Both the position numbers and the translations under genes were made by a program. A stretch of DNA of 64,000 bases from Microbacterium hibisci. GTDB taxonomy: Bacteria > Actinomycetota > Actinomycetes > Actinomycetales > Microbacteriaceae. Of this stretch, positions 54,651 to 62,251 are shown piece after piece. The stretch is taken from assembly GCF_015278255.1 (NCBI RefSeq), contig NZ_JADIJC010000011.1:1-64000 (forward strand), in the 5' to 3' direction. Under the pieces are notes generated by a model that saw only the letters and a list, made by a program, of their open reading frames with translations, did not search any database and was not told the origin of the DNA. Each line of letters starts with the position of its first letter. Within the stretch, counting starts at the first letter, position 1.

Positions 54651-55493
54651 GTGTCGCTCCGCCGTTCGATCTACAAATCGCCCGCCCAGTTGCGGGCGAT
54701 GGTCGAGCCCGGGCTCATCACCGCCGCGGCGCTCGACGCCGCCCGGGCGTTGATCGCGCCCGGTGTGACGACGGGCGAGCTCGACGCCGCGGCATCCGCC
54801 CTCATCACCGCCCGAGGAGCCAAGTCGAATTTCCAGATGGTCCGCGGCTACCGCCACACCATCTGCGCCTCGGTGAACGAGGAGGTCGTGCACGGCATCC
54901 CGGGTGACCGGGTGCTGGGCGCCGGCGACATCGTGTCGGTCGACGCGGGCGCGGAGTTCAAGGGGTGGAACGGCGACTCGGCGTTCACCTTCGTCCTGCC
55001 CGACGAGTCGCGCCCCGAGGTCGTCGCCGAGCGGCAGCGTCTGTCCGACGTCACCGAGGGATCGCTGTGGGCCGGCATCGCCGCCCTCGCCTCGGCGAAG
55101 CAGATCGGCGAGGTCGGCACGGCGATCCAGTCCTACATCGAAGCCAACTCTCCCGAGTCCGGCACCTACGGCATCCTGCGCGAGTACGTGGGCCACGGCA
55201 TCGGCCGCAAGATGCACGAGTCACCGTCGGTCTTCAACTACCGCGTCGCAGACCCGGGACCCGAGGTGCGCCCCGGGCTCGTGCTCGCGATCGAGCCGAT
55301 GGTCGTCATCGGCGATCAGGCCACCTTCGTCGAGGACGACGGGTGGACGGTCTCGACGGTCGACGGCACCGCGGGCTCCCATTGGGAGCACAGCGTGGCC
55401 GTGCACGAGGACGGAATCTGGGTGCTGACGGCACCCGACGGCGGTGCGGCGGGGCTTGCGCCCTTCGGCGTCACACCGCGCGCGATCGCCTAG
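54651..55493 (+). CDS. map: methionine aminopeptidase, type I
   Basis: The protein has 280 residues. It removes the initiator methionine from nascent proteins. The five metal ligands are all seen: Asp98, Asp109, His182, Glu215 and Glu246, with HGI and YVGHGIGRKMHE. The C-terminus has about 15 extra Ala/Gly residues. The start is GTG 54651, three bases after adk. The secY-adk-map order is typical of actinobacteria. Confidence 0.96.
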   Translation: MSLRRSIYKSPAQLRAMVEPGLITAAALDAARALIAPGVTTGELDAAASALITARGAKSNFQMVRGYRHTICASVNEEVVHGIPGDRVLGAGDIVSVDAGAEFKGWNGDSAFTFVLPDESRPEVVAERQRLSDVTEGSLWAGIAALASAKQIGEVGTAIQSYIEANSPESGTYGILREYVGHGIGRKMHESPSVFNYRVADPGPEVRPGLVLAIEPMVVIGDQATFVEDDGWTVSTVDGTAGSHWEHSVAVHEDGIWVLTAPDGGAAGLAPFGVTPRAIA

Positions 55494-55504
55494 GAGGCTC
55501 GACA

Positions 55505-56203
55505 ATGGCACAGGCCGGACGCAAGACGAACTGGTTCGCGATCTGGGTGACCCTCGGCGTCGTGGTGGCGCTCGTGCTCGTCACCGTGCTCGTGGTGACG
55601 CTCAACAACGCCGCCACTCCCAAGCCGCTGCCGACCGAGGTGAACACGCCGTCCGCGTCGAACATCGACGCCGAGACCGGTGCCATCCTCGTCGGCGAGG
55701 GCGACGACCGCCTCGACACCTACATCGACTTCATGTGCCCGGTCTGCGGCCAGTTCGAGCAGGTCTACGGCGCGGAGATCGAGGGCATGGTCGACGACGG
55801 CAGCATCACGCTCGGCATCCACCCGATCTCGATCCTCGACGAACAGTCCAACGGCACCCAGTTCTCCACGCGCGCTGCCAGCGCCGCGTACTGCGTGGCG
55901 GTCGAAGATGCCGACGCCTCCCTGCCCTTCCTGCAGGCGATGTTCGAGAACCAGCCGTCGGAGGGCTCGTCGGGCCTCACGAACAACGAGATCCTCGAGA
56001 TCGCCTCGGGCGTCGGCGTGACCGGCATCGACTCGTGCGTCAATGACGGCATCTATGCCGGGTACGTCGCTGCGATGACCGCCGAGACCCCGATCCAGCC
56101 CGGCGCGGCCGGCGTCGGCACGCCGACCGTCGCCGTCAACGGCGAGGTCATCGCCAACTCGCAGCTGCCGGCGGCCGGCCAGCTCGCGACGCTCTTCGAC
56201 TGA
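55505..56203 (+). CDS. membrane-anchored DsbA-like thioredoxin-fold protein
   Basis: The protein has 232 residues. One N-terminal span (about 10-33) holds it outside the membrane. The thioredoxin-like domain has the active-site CPVC (Cys78-Cys81) in DFMCPVCGQFEQVYG and the cis-proline loop GVGTPTVAVNG. It resembles actinobacterial DsbA/BdbD-type oxidoreductases (Thioredoxin_4 family), which form disulfides in exported proteins. The Cys-bounded domains of the surface proteins could be clients; that is inference. ATG 55505 follows AGGAGG, 11 bases after map. Confidence 0.88.
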   Translation: MAQAGRKTNWFAIWVTLGVVVALVLVTVLVVTLNNAATPKPLPTEVNTPSASNIDAETGAILVGEGDDRLDTYIDFMCPVCGQFEQVYGAEIEGMVDDGSITLGIHPISILDEQSNGTQFSTRAASAAYCVAVEDADASLPFLQAMFENQPSEGSSGLTNNEILEIASGVGVTGIDSCVNDGIYAGYVAAMTAETPIQPGAAGVGTPTVAVNGEVIANSQLPAAGQLATLFD

Positions 56204-56214
56204 GCTTCGGAGGT

Positions 56215-56243
56215 GACGGATGCCGCGGCCCGCGGCATCCGTC
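56215..56243 (+). terminator. GGATGCC-type hairpin after the DsbA-like gene
   Basis: GACGGATGCCGCGG (56215-56228) and CCGCGGCATCCGTC (56230-56243) form a near-perfect long stem with almost no loop. It separates the secY group from infA. Confidence 0.65.
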
Positions 56244-56305
56244 AGCTCCGGCGTGCGTAGGAGAGCGGCTTTCCTGAGGGGGAGCCGTGACGTGGCGGCG
56301 GGCAT

Positions 56306-56334
56306 TTGCCGCGGCATCCACTATCACGTATGCT
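56306..56334 (+). promoter_or_regulatory. probable promoter of infA and the alpha block
   Basis: TTGCCG (56306-56311), a 17-base spacer and TATGCT (56329-56334), the same -35 and spacing as the rpsL promoter. The leader is about 90 nt. Confidence 0.6.
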
Positions 56335-56427
56335 TGATCTTTGGTGCGTTGCGCCTTCATTGGCGTGTCGTAGCACCGAACCCCATCCACCGCAGATCGA
56401 CCGGTCTGCACAAGTGTTAGCGAGCGT

Positions 56428-56649
56428 ATGGCGAAGAAAGACGGTGTCATCGAGATCGAGGGCGTCGTGTCCGAGGCGCTGCCCAACGCGATGTTCCGCG
56501 TTGAGCTGAGCAACGGCCACAAGGTCCTCGCGACGATCTCCGGCAAGATGCGGCAGAACTACATCCGCATCATTCCCGAGGACCGTGTCGTCGTGGAGCT
56601 GTCGCCCTACGACCTCACCCGCGGGCGCATCGTCTACCGCTACCGCTAG
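56428..56649 (+). CDS. infA: translation initiation factor IF-1
   Basis: The protein has 73 residues, full length. IF-1 is an OB-fold protein that blocks the A site during initiation and aids IF-2. It begins [20 protein letters not shown] and ends [11 protein letters not shown] 56428 lacks a strong ribosome binding site (GCGAGCG), which is unusual for such a highly expressed gene. rpmJ follows after 82 bases. Confidence 0.97.
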   Translation: MAKKDGVIEIEGVVSEALPNAMFRVELSNGHKVLATISGKMRQNYIRIIPEDRVVVELSPYDLTRGRIVYRYR

Positions 56650-56731
56650 GCCGGTCGAGAAGTAACACCCCGCGTTTCGGAAGGCTCAACGGCCGAAATG
56701 TGCCCGGTGAAGACAGCGAAGAGAAGAAATC

Positions 56732-56848
56732 ATGAAGGTCAACCCCTCCGTCAAGCCCATCTGCGACCACTGCAAGGTCATCCGTCGCCACGGTCGCGTC
56801 ATGGTCATCTGCAAGAGCAACCCGCGTCACAAGCAGCGCCAGGGCTGA
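56732..56848 (+). CDS. rpmJ: 50S ribosomal protein L36 (zinc-binding form)
   Basis: The protein has 38 residues, beginning [15 protein letters not shown]. The zinc ligands Cys11, Cys14, Cys27 and His33 are all present, so this is the C+ form. L36 joins 23S rRNA domains late in 50S assembly. ATG 56732 has AGAGAAG upstream. An inverted repeat follows the stop directly, and rpsM starts 168 bases later. Confidence 0.96.
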   Translation: MKVNPSVKPICDHCKVIRRHGRVMVICKSNPRHKQRQG

Positions 56849-56851
56849 CCC

Positions 56852-56893
56852 TTCGACAGGCTCAGGGACCGCACGGTCGGTGAGCCTGTCGAA
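56852..56893. repeat. inverted repeat of the TTCGACAGGCTCA family
   Basis: TTCGACAGGCTCA (56852-56864) pairs with TGAGCCTGTCGAA (56881-56893); the inner GACCG / CGGTC also pairs. It is the same arm as the repeat after rpsG (5635-5682), in the same kind of place, directly after a ribosomal protein gene. Confidence 0.75.
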
Positions 56894-57016
56894 CCGCAGA
56901 CCCACAACTGAACACGAATACAGGCAGCGTCAGAACCTCTCCGGAGGGGACACCTCGGGCTGGAGGCCCGGGCACCGACACTGCTCCACACCTCCACCTA
57001 CTCTCAGGAGAACCGC

Positions 57017-57391
57017 ATGGCACGTCTTGCCGGCGTTGACATCCCGCGCGACAAGCGCGTGGTGATCGCCCTCACGTACATCTACGGCGTTGGCCGTACC
57101 CGCTCGAACGAGATCCTCCAGGCGACGGAGATCGACGAGAACATCCGCGTCAAGGACCTCAGCGACGACCAGCTCATCGCGCTCCGCGACTACATCGAAG
57201 GCAACTACAAGGTCGAGGGTGATCTCCGCCGTGAGGTTGCCGCCGACATCCGCCGCAAGGTCGAGATCGGTTCCTACGAGGGCCTGCGTCACCGCCGCGG
57301 CCTCCCGGTGCGCGGTCAGCGCACCAAGACGAACGCGCGTACCCGCAAGGGCCCGAAGCGCACCGTCGCCGGCAAGAAGAAGGCGCGCTAA
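57017..57391 (+). CDS. rpsM: 30S ribosomal protein S13
   Basis: The protein has 124 residues. S13 bridges the 30S head to the 50S. It begins [20 protein letters not shown] and ends with a basic tail with [23 protein letters not shown] 57017 follows CAGGAGA. rpsK follows after 33 bases. Confidence 0.97.
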   Translation: MARLAGVDIPRDKRVVIALTYIYGVGRTRSNEILQATEIDENIRVKDLSDDQLIALRDYIEGNYKVEGDLRREVAADIRRKVEIGSYEGLRHRRGLPVRGQRTKTNARTRKGPKRTVAGKKKAR

Positions 57392-57424
57392 GGCGCGGCC
57401 CCCAGGGTTTAGGAGAGCAAAGCA

Positions 57425-57823
57425 ATGGCACAGGCCAAGTCCGCCGCGCGCAAGCCGCGCCGCAAGGAGAAGAAGAACATCGCGCTGGGCCAGGCCCACA
57501 TCAAGTCGACGTTCAACAACACGATCGTCTCGATCACCGACCCGTCGGGCGCCGTCATCAGCTGGGCGTCGTCGGGTGGCGTGGGCTTCAAGGGCTCGCG
57601 CAAGTCGACGCCGTACGCCGCCGGCATGGCCGCGGAGTCCGCTGCCCGCCAGGCGCAGGAGCACGGCGTCAAGAAGGTCGACGTCTTCGTGAAGGGTCCG
57701 GGCTCGGGTCGCGAGACCGCGATCCGCTCGCTCACGGCCGCCGGCCTCGAGGTCGGCTCGATCCAGGACGTGACGCCGCAGGCCCACAACGGCTGCCGTC
57801 CGCCCAAGCGCCGCCGCGTCTGA
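57425..57823 (+). CDS. rpsK: 30S ribosomal protein S11
   Basis: The protein has 132 residues. S11 helps form the platform and the E site. [20 protein letters not shown] and the signature [15 protein letters not shown] are conserved, with the C-terminal [16 protein letters not shown] 57425 follows TAGGAGA. rpsD does not follow here as it does in some bacteria. Confidence 0.97.
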   Translation: MAQAKSAARKPRRKEKKNIALGQAHIKSTFNNTIVSITDPSGAVISWASSGGVGFKGSRKSTPYAAGMAAESAARQAQEHGVKKVDVFVKGPGSGRETAIRSLTAAGLEVGSIQDVTPQAHNGCRPPKRRRV

Positions 57824-57831
57824 CATCCCGG

Positions 57832-57899
57832 AGCCGGGGCACCCGTGACGGGTGCCCCGGCTACCGCACGCTTTACGGATGCCTCATTCCGAGGCATCC
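57832..57899 (+). terminator. two hairpins between rpsK and rpoA
   Basis: AGCCGGGGCACCCGT (57832-57846) pairs with 57848-57862, and GGATGCCTC (57877-57885) with GAGGCATCC (57891-57899). No T-run follows. They may tune expression of rpoA relative to the ribosomal genes. Confidence 0.6.
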
Positions 57900-57969
57900 C
57901 CGAGTAAAACTCAACACCTCACCCACCGCACGTGTCATATAGCGGGCACGTGATCGAAAGGAACACATA

Positions 57970-58959
57970 GTGCTCATCGCACAGCGTCCCTCCCTGACCG
58001 AGGAGAAGATCGGGGAGTTCCGCAGCCGGTTCGTCATCGAGCCGCTGGAGCCCGGCTTCGGCTACACGATCGGCAACGCGCTGCGTCGCAGCCTCCTGTC
58101 GTCCATCCCCGGCGCGGCCGTGACGTCCATCCGCATCGACGGCGTCCTGCACGAGTTCAGCACCATCCCGGGTGTGAAGGAGGATGTCACCGAGATCATC
58201 CTCAATATCAAGCAGCTGGTGGTCTCCAGCGAGCGCGACGAGCCCATCACGGCGTACCTGCGCAAGACCGGCTCCGGTGAGGTCACCGCCGCCGACATCT
58301 CGGCTCCGGCCGGTGTCGAGGTGCACAACCCCGAGCTCGTCATCGCGACCCTCAACGACACCGCGAAGTTCGAGCTCGAGCTCACGATCGAGCGCGGCCG
58401 CGGCTACGTGTCGGCCACGCAGAACCGCAACGAGTACGCCGAGGCCGGCCAGATCCCGGTCGACTCGATCTACTCGCCGGTGCTCAAGGTCTCGTACCGC
58501 GTCGACGCGACGCGTGCCGGTGAGCGCACCGACTTCGACAAGCTCGTGCTGGACGTCGAGAGCAAGCCCTCGATCGCCCCGCGCGACGCCGTCGCGTCGG
58601 CCGGTCGCACGCTGACCGAGCTCTTCGGCCTGGCCCGCGAGCTCAACGTCGAGGCCGAGGGCATCGAGATCGGCCCGGCGCCGGTCGAGACCGTCCTCTC
58701 GAACGAGCTGTCGATGCCGATCGAGGACCTCGACCTGTCGGTGCGTTCGTACAACTGCCTCAAGCGCGAGGGCATCAACACCGTGTCGGAGCTCGTCGCA
58801 CTCTCGGAGACGCAGCTCATGAACATCCGCAACTTCGGTCAGAAGTCGGTCGACGAGGTGCGCGACAAGCTCGTCTCGCTCGGCCTGTCGCTGAAGGACT
58901 CGGTTCCCGGGTTCGACGGCGCGCACTTCTACGGCGGCTACGACGACGAGACCGTGTGA
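57970..58959 (+). CDS. rpoA: RNA polymerase alpha subunit
   Basis: The protein has 329 residues. The N-terminal domain ([20 protein letters not shown]) starts core assembly by dimerising, and the C-terminal domain ([35 protein letters not shown]) contacts UP elements and activators. The linker and both domains are complete. GTG 57970 follows AAAGGAA. The position between rpsK and rplQ is usual for actinobacteria. Confidence 0.97.
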   Translation: MLIAQRPSLTEEKIGEFRSRFVIEPLEPGFGYTIGNALRRSLLSSIPGAAVTSIRIDGVLHEFSTIPGVKEDVTEIILNIKQLVVSSERDEPITAYLRKTGSGEVTAADISAPAGVEVHNPELVIATLNDTAKFELELTIERGRGYVSATQNRNEYAEAGQIPVDSIYSPVLKVSYRVDATRAGERTDFDKLVLDVESKPSIAPRDAVASAGRTLTELFGLARELNVEAEGIEIGPAPVETVLSNELSMPIEDLDLSVRSYNCLKREGINTVSELVALSETQLMNIRNFGQKSVDEVRDKLVSLGLSLKDSVPGFDGAHFYGGYDDETV

Positions 58960-58960
58960 T

Positions 58961-58985
58961 CGGATGCCGGGAGTCCCGGCATCCG
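58961..58985 (+). terminator. GGATGCC-type hairpin between rpoA and rplQ
   Basis: CGGATGCCGGGA (58961-58972) pairs with TCCCGGCATCCG (58974-58985). It is a nearly loopless, GC-rich stem without a T-run. Confidence 0.55.
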
Positions 58986-59024
58986 CATCCCCCCGACCGA
59001 ATTTCATCCTGGAGTAACTGACTA

Positions 59025-59600
59025 ATGCCCAAGCCCACCAAGGGTCCCCGCCTCGGAGGCGGCCCCGCACACGAGCGCCTGCTGCTTGCGAACCTGGCCG
59101 CTGCGCTGTTCACCCACAAGTCGATCAAGACGACCGAGACCAAGGCCAAGCGCCTGCGTCCGCTCGCGGAGCGTCTCATCACGTTCGCGAAGCGCGGCGA
59201 CCTGCACGCGCGTCGTCGCGTGCTCTCGGTCATCGGTGACAAGGAAGTCGTGCACGTCCTGTTCACCGAGATCGCGCCGCTGGTCGCGGACCGTGAGGGC
59301 GGCTACACCCGCATCACGAAGGTCGGCAACCGCAAGGGCGACAACGCTCCCATGGCCGTCATCGAGCTCGTCCTCGAGCCCGTGACGAAGAAGCCGTCGG
59401 CCAAGAAGTCCGCCGCTGCCGCCGCTCCGGCCGCCGCCGAGGCTCCGGCCGAGGAGGCTCCGGCTGAGGAGACCGCCGACGAGACGCCCGCGAACGACGA
59501 GGCCGCCGAGGCCGGCGCCGAGTCGCAGGAGGAGGGCGCCGCCGCCGAGGCTGCTGCCGAGGAGGCCGTCGAGGCTCCCGCCGAGGAGAAGTCCGCGTAA
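59025..59600 (+). CDS. rplQ: 50S ribosomal protein L17 with long acidic C-terminal tail
   Basis: The protein has 191 residues. The L17 core (residues 1-125) carries [20 protein letters not shown] and [18 protein letters not shown] (here [18 protein letters not shown]). A tail of about 65 Ala/Glu-rich residues follows, about half the core length; typical L17 has 115-130 residues in all. L17 lies near the tunnel exit. ATG 59025 follows CTGGAG. Confidence 0.95.
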   Translation: MPKPTKGPRLGGGPAHERLLLANLAAALFTHKSIKTTETKAKRLRPLAERLITFAKRGDLHARRRVLSVIGDKEVVHVLFTEIAPLVADREGGYTRITKVGNRKGDNAPMAVIELVLEPVTKKPSAKKSAAAAAPAAAEAPAEEAPAEETADETPANDEAAEAGAESQEEGAAAEAAAEEAVEAPAEEKSA

Positions 59601-59606
59601 GCGGAT

Positions 59607-59694
59607 GCCGGGCGTCGACGCCCGGCAGGTCCGGGCCCTCGGGCCCGGCCACCCTTGCACCGCGAGACCCGTCACCCACTGGGTGGCGGGTCTC
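59607..59694 (+). terminator. three hairpins ending the alpha block
   Basis: A 20-base perfect palindrome lies at 59607-59626. CCGGGCCC (59631-59638) pairs with 59641-59648. GAGACCCGTCACCC (59664-59677) pairs with 59681-59694 with one T/G position. Together they are a strong transcription barrier after rplQ. No gene is seen from 59601 to 59825. Confidence 0.65.
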
Positions 59695-59825
59695 GCTGCG
59701 TCTGCGGGGCGTTCCCGGTCCGTGCCCGTGTGCGGCGCCCCTCGGCGGCGCTCCGCGCTCCGGGCGACGAGCCTCGCGCCTCGCGCGGCCGGTCCCGCGT
59801 CCAGCGCCTCGGTAGGCTGGAGCGC

Positions 59826-60686
59826 GTGCGGATCCGCCTCGACATCGCCTACGACGGCACGCATTTCCGCGGGTGGGCGCGGCAGCCCGGGCTCCGCACG
59901 GTGCAGGAGACGCTCGAGTCCTCGCTCGCGCGCGTCGTGGGCGGCGATCCGCGGCTCGTGGTCGCCGGGCGCACCGACGCGGGCGTGCACGCGACAGGCC
60001 AGGTGGCGCACGTCGACCTCGACGAGGCGCAGCAGCAGCGCATGCTCGCGCGGCATGCGCGCCCTTCGGCCGGTCCGCAGACGACCGAGGATCGCGCCGC
60101 AGCGCTTTCCGCCCGCATCACCGGGGTCGTCGGCGCGTACTCCGACGTCGCCGTCCACGGTTCGCGGCTCGCTGCCGAGGGTTTCGACGCGCGGTTCTCG
60201 GCGGTGTGGCGGCGGTACGAGTACCGGATCGGCGACGTCGACACCGGGTACGACCCGCTCGAGCGGCACCGCACCACGGCGGTGCGGGCATCCCTCGATG
60301 TGAAGGCGATGGATGCCGCGGCCCGCGCCCTCGTCGGGCTCCACGATTTCGCCGCCTACTGCAAGCCTCGCGAAGAGGCGACGACGATCCGGACGCTCCT
60401 CGAGTTCGACTGGCGCCGCGACGACGCCGGCGTGCTCGTCGCCAACGTGAAGGCCGACGCGTTCTGCCACAGCATGGTGCGCGCCCTGGTGGGCGCGTGC
60501 GTCGCCGTCGGCGAAGGCCGGCTCGACCTCGATGACGTGGTCGACATCCGCGACGCGCGGGAGCGCGTGCCCGAGGTCAAGGTGCTCGCGGCGCGGGGCC
60601 TCACGCTGACCGAGGTCGGGTACCCCGCAGACGAACTGCTGGCGCAACGCGCCGAGCAGACGCGGGCACGGCGCGACCGCGAGTAG
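59826..60686 (+). CDS. truA: tRNA pseudouridine synthase A
   Basis: The protein has 286 residues. TruA makes pseudouridine at positions 38-40 of the anticodon arm. RLDIAYDGTHFRGWARQPG, the catalytic AGRTDAGVHATGQVAH with Asp51, and the C-terminal FCHSMVRALVGACVAVGEG are conserved. GTG 59826 was chosen because the protein then starts MRIRLDIAYDG; longer frames run through the rplQ terminators. The last 86 bases overlap the opposing gene at 60601. Confidence 0.93.
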   Translation: MRIRLDIAYDGTHFRGWARQPGLRTVQETLESSLARVVGGDPRLVVAGRTDAGVHATGQVAHVDLDEAQQQRMLARHARPSAGPQTTEDRAAALSARITGVVGAYSDVAVHGSRLAAEGFDARFSAVWRRYEYRIGDVDTGYDPLERHRTTAVRASLDVKAMDAAARALVGLHDFAAYCKPREEATTIRTLLEFDWRRDDAGVLVANVKADAFCHSMVRALVGACVAVGEGRLDLDDVVDIRDARERVPEVKVLAARGLTLTEVGYPADELLAQRAEQTRARRDRE

Positions 60687-61038
60687 CGCTGCTCTTCGAA
60701 CCGACGAGCTGGATCAGCGCAGCGGCGAGCGGGCTGGCTGACGTCGCCTCGGCCTCGAAGGCGTCGGCGACGACCGCCGCGGCGGCCTCGAATTCGCGTG
60801 CTTTGTCGACGGCGGCCTGTCGCTCTGCGACCACACGGTCCGCGGCGGCGTACTCCGCGCGCAGGCGCGCGCGCTCGGACTCTTCGAGGCCGGGACGGGC
60901 GGCGGTGCGCTCGAGGGCGTCGGCGACGCGTGAGCGTGCCACCACGCTGACGCGCAGCTCGCGCTCGGCGGTCTCACGGGCGGTGCGGCTGGCGGTGCGC
61001 GCGTCGGCGAGTTCGGCGCGGATGGCGGAAACGGCCAT
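60601..61038 (-). CDS. predicted coiled-coil protein of unknown function
   Basis: The protein has 145 residues. It is nearly all Ala/Glu/Arg helix with heptad spacing (residues about 1-100) and a loose basic C-terminus. A very good ribosome binding site (AGGAGG on the minus strand) precedes ATG 61038, which supports a real gene. The 3' end overlaps truA tail to tail by 86 bases. No family is recognised. Confidence 0.6.
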   Translation of the reverse strand: MAVSAIRAELADARTASRTARETAERELRVSVVARSRVADALERTAARPGLEESERARLRAEYAAADRVVAERQAAVDKAREFEAAAAVVADAFEAEATSASPLAAALIQLVGSKSSATRGRAVPASARRVAPAVRLRGTRPRSA

Positions 61039-61217
61039 GGGGTCCTCCTGGATCGGGTCTCGGCGGGTTCGGTGCGAACACCGTGAACCGGCACAACACT
61101 CCAGAGCCGCGGCATCCGGATTTCGTACATCGGTCGTTGAGCGGATGCTGTGAGATCCCGATGTGGACTTGTCAAGGCCACGTCACGGCCACGCGAGCGG
61201 CATAGGCTGGCGTCGCC

Positions 61218-61955
61218 ATGAAGGTCATCTCGTACAACCTGCGCAAGCACCGCGCCGCCGGAGAGCTCGCCCACCTGGTGGAGCGCTACGGCGCCGACGT
61301 GCTGTGCCTGCAGGAAGCCGACACGTCCGACCTGCCGCACGAGATCTCGGGTCTGCGGCTGGCGGAGTCCACGCAGCGCAATCGTCTCGGGCTCGCCGTG
61401 TACTACCGCGAGAACACCTATCGCGCGGTCGACGTGCGGGCGCTGGCGCTCAAGAAGTCGCTGCACGATCGCGTGCTGAAGCCGGCGGAGGAGCGGATGC
61501 TGGGCGTCCGGCTGCACGACATCGACGAGAACGTCGACGTCATCGTGGCGTCGTTCCACGCGGCACCGCTCACAGCCCTCAACTCGTTGCGGCGCCACCA
61601 GATCCGCACTGCGCTCGGCGAGCTGCAGCAGCTGGGCGAGGGTCTTCCGGCGCTCATGGTCGGCGACTACAACTATCCGGTGTTCAAGGAGCGGCTCGGC
61701 CAGCACGTGCGCGAGCAGGGCTACGAGCTGAACCTCTCGGACTCACGGACCTACACGCGCTACCGCTTCTTCCGCGGGCACTACGACTTCGCGACGTCGG
61801 TCGGGTTCGAGATCGACCGCGTGCGCACGCTGCCGCAGGGCCTCAGCGACCACCTGCCGATCCTCGTCACCGCCCACCCCGCCGCCGGAGTGCGCCGCGT
61901 GGTCGAGGTGACCGAGTCGACGACGGCCGCCGTCGCCGGCGCCGGCGCCGCCTGA
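61218..61955 (+). CDS. endonuclease/exonuclease/phosphatase family protein
   Basis: The protein has 245 residues with the EEP fold: VISYNLRKH (Asn7), LQEAD (Glu33), SFHAAP (His114), GDYNYP (Asp150, Asn152) and SDHLPI (Asp211-His212). These residues bind metal and cleave phosphodiesters or phosphomonoesters, from DNA repair nucleases to phospholipases; the substrate is not apparent. No signal peptide is seen. The last 20 residues are Ala-rich. ATG 61218 lies 179 bases from the divergent coiled-coil gene. Confidence 0.85.
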   Translation: MKVISYNLRKHRAAGELAHLVERYGADVLCLQEADTSDLPHEISGLRLAESTQRNRLGLAVYYRENTYRAVDVRALALKKSLHDRVLKPAEERMLGVRLHDIDENVDVIVASFHAAPLTALNSLRRHQIRTALGELQQLGEGLPALMVGDYNYPVFKERLGQHVREQGYELNLSDSRTYTRYRFFRGHYDFATSVGFEIDRVRTLPQGLSDHLPILVTAHPAAGVRRVVEVTESTTAAVAGAGAA

Positions 61956-61970
61956 CCTCGCCCGGTGTTT

Positions 61971-62190
61971 CCCGGCCGTTGAGCGAGCGAGGAACGAGCG
62001 AGACGAAACGCCTCGACGCCACGAGCAACCCCGTCCCCGCCCCCTCCTCCCGGCCGTTGAGCGAGCGGAGCGAGACGAAACGCCTCGGCGCCACGAGAAA
62101 CCCCGCCCCCGCCCTGGCGCCCGGCCGTTGAGCGAGCGGAGCGAGACGAAACGCCTCGGCGCCACGAGCAACCCCGTCCCTGCCCTGCAC
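61971..62190. repeat. three tandem copies of an approximately 70-bp intergenic repeat
   Basis: Copies begin with CCCGGCCGTTGAGCGAGCG at 61971, 62049 and 62120 and each contain GAGACGAAACGCCTCG and GCCACGAG. The first is 78 bases long because of an eight-base AGGAACGA insertion; the others are about 70. Core segments are nearly identical, whereas C-rich spacers differ. No reading frame is supported. It fits a multiplied dispersed element of the kind often found between genes in this group. Nothing else is seen from 61956 to 62251 beyond a short run before GTG 62252. Confidence 0.8.
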
Positions 62191-62251
62191 CCGGCATCAA
62201 CGCGCTGGCTCGACCCCAGACGCCGGCGGATCCGCGGCGTACCATGGACAC

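Noticed and set aside
61971..62190. Approximately 70-bp repeats as CRISPR or an attachment site
   Set aside because: The intervals are variable C-rich runs, not unique spacers, and there is no tRNA or integrase nearby.
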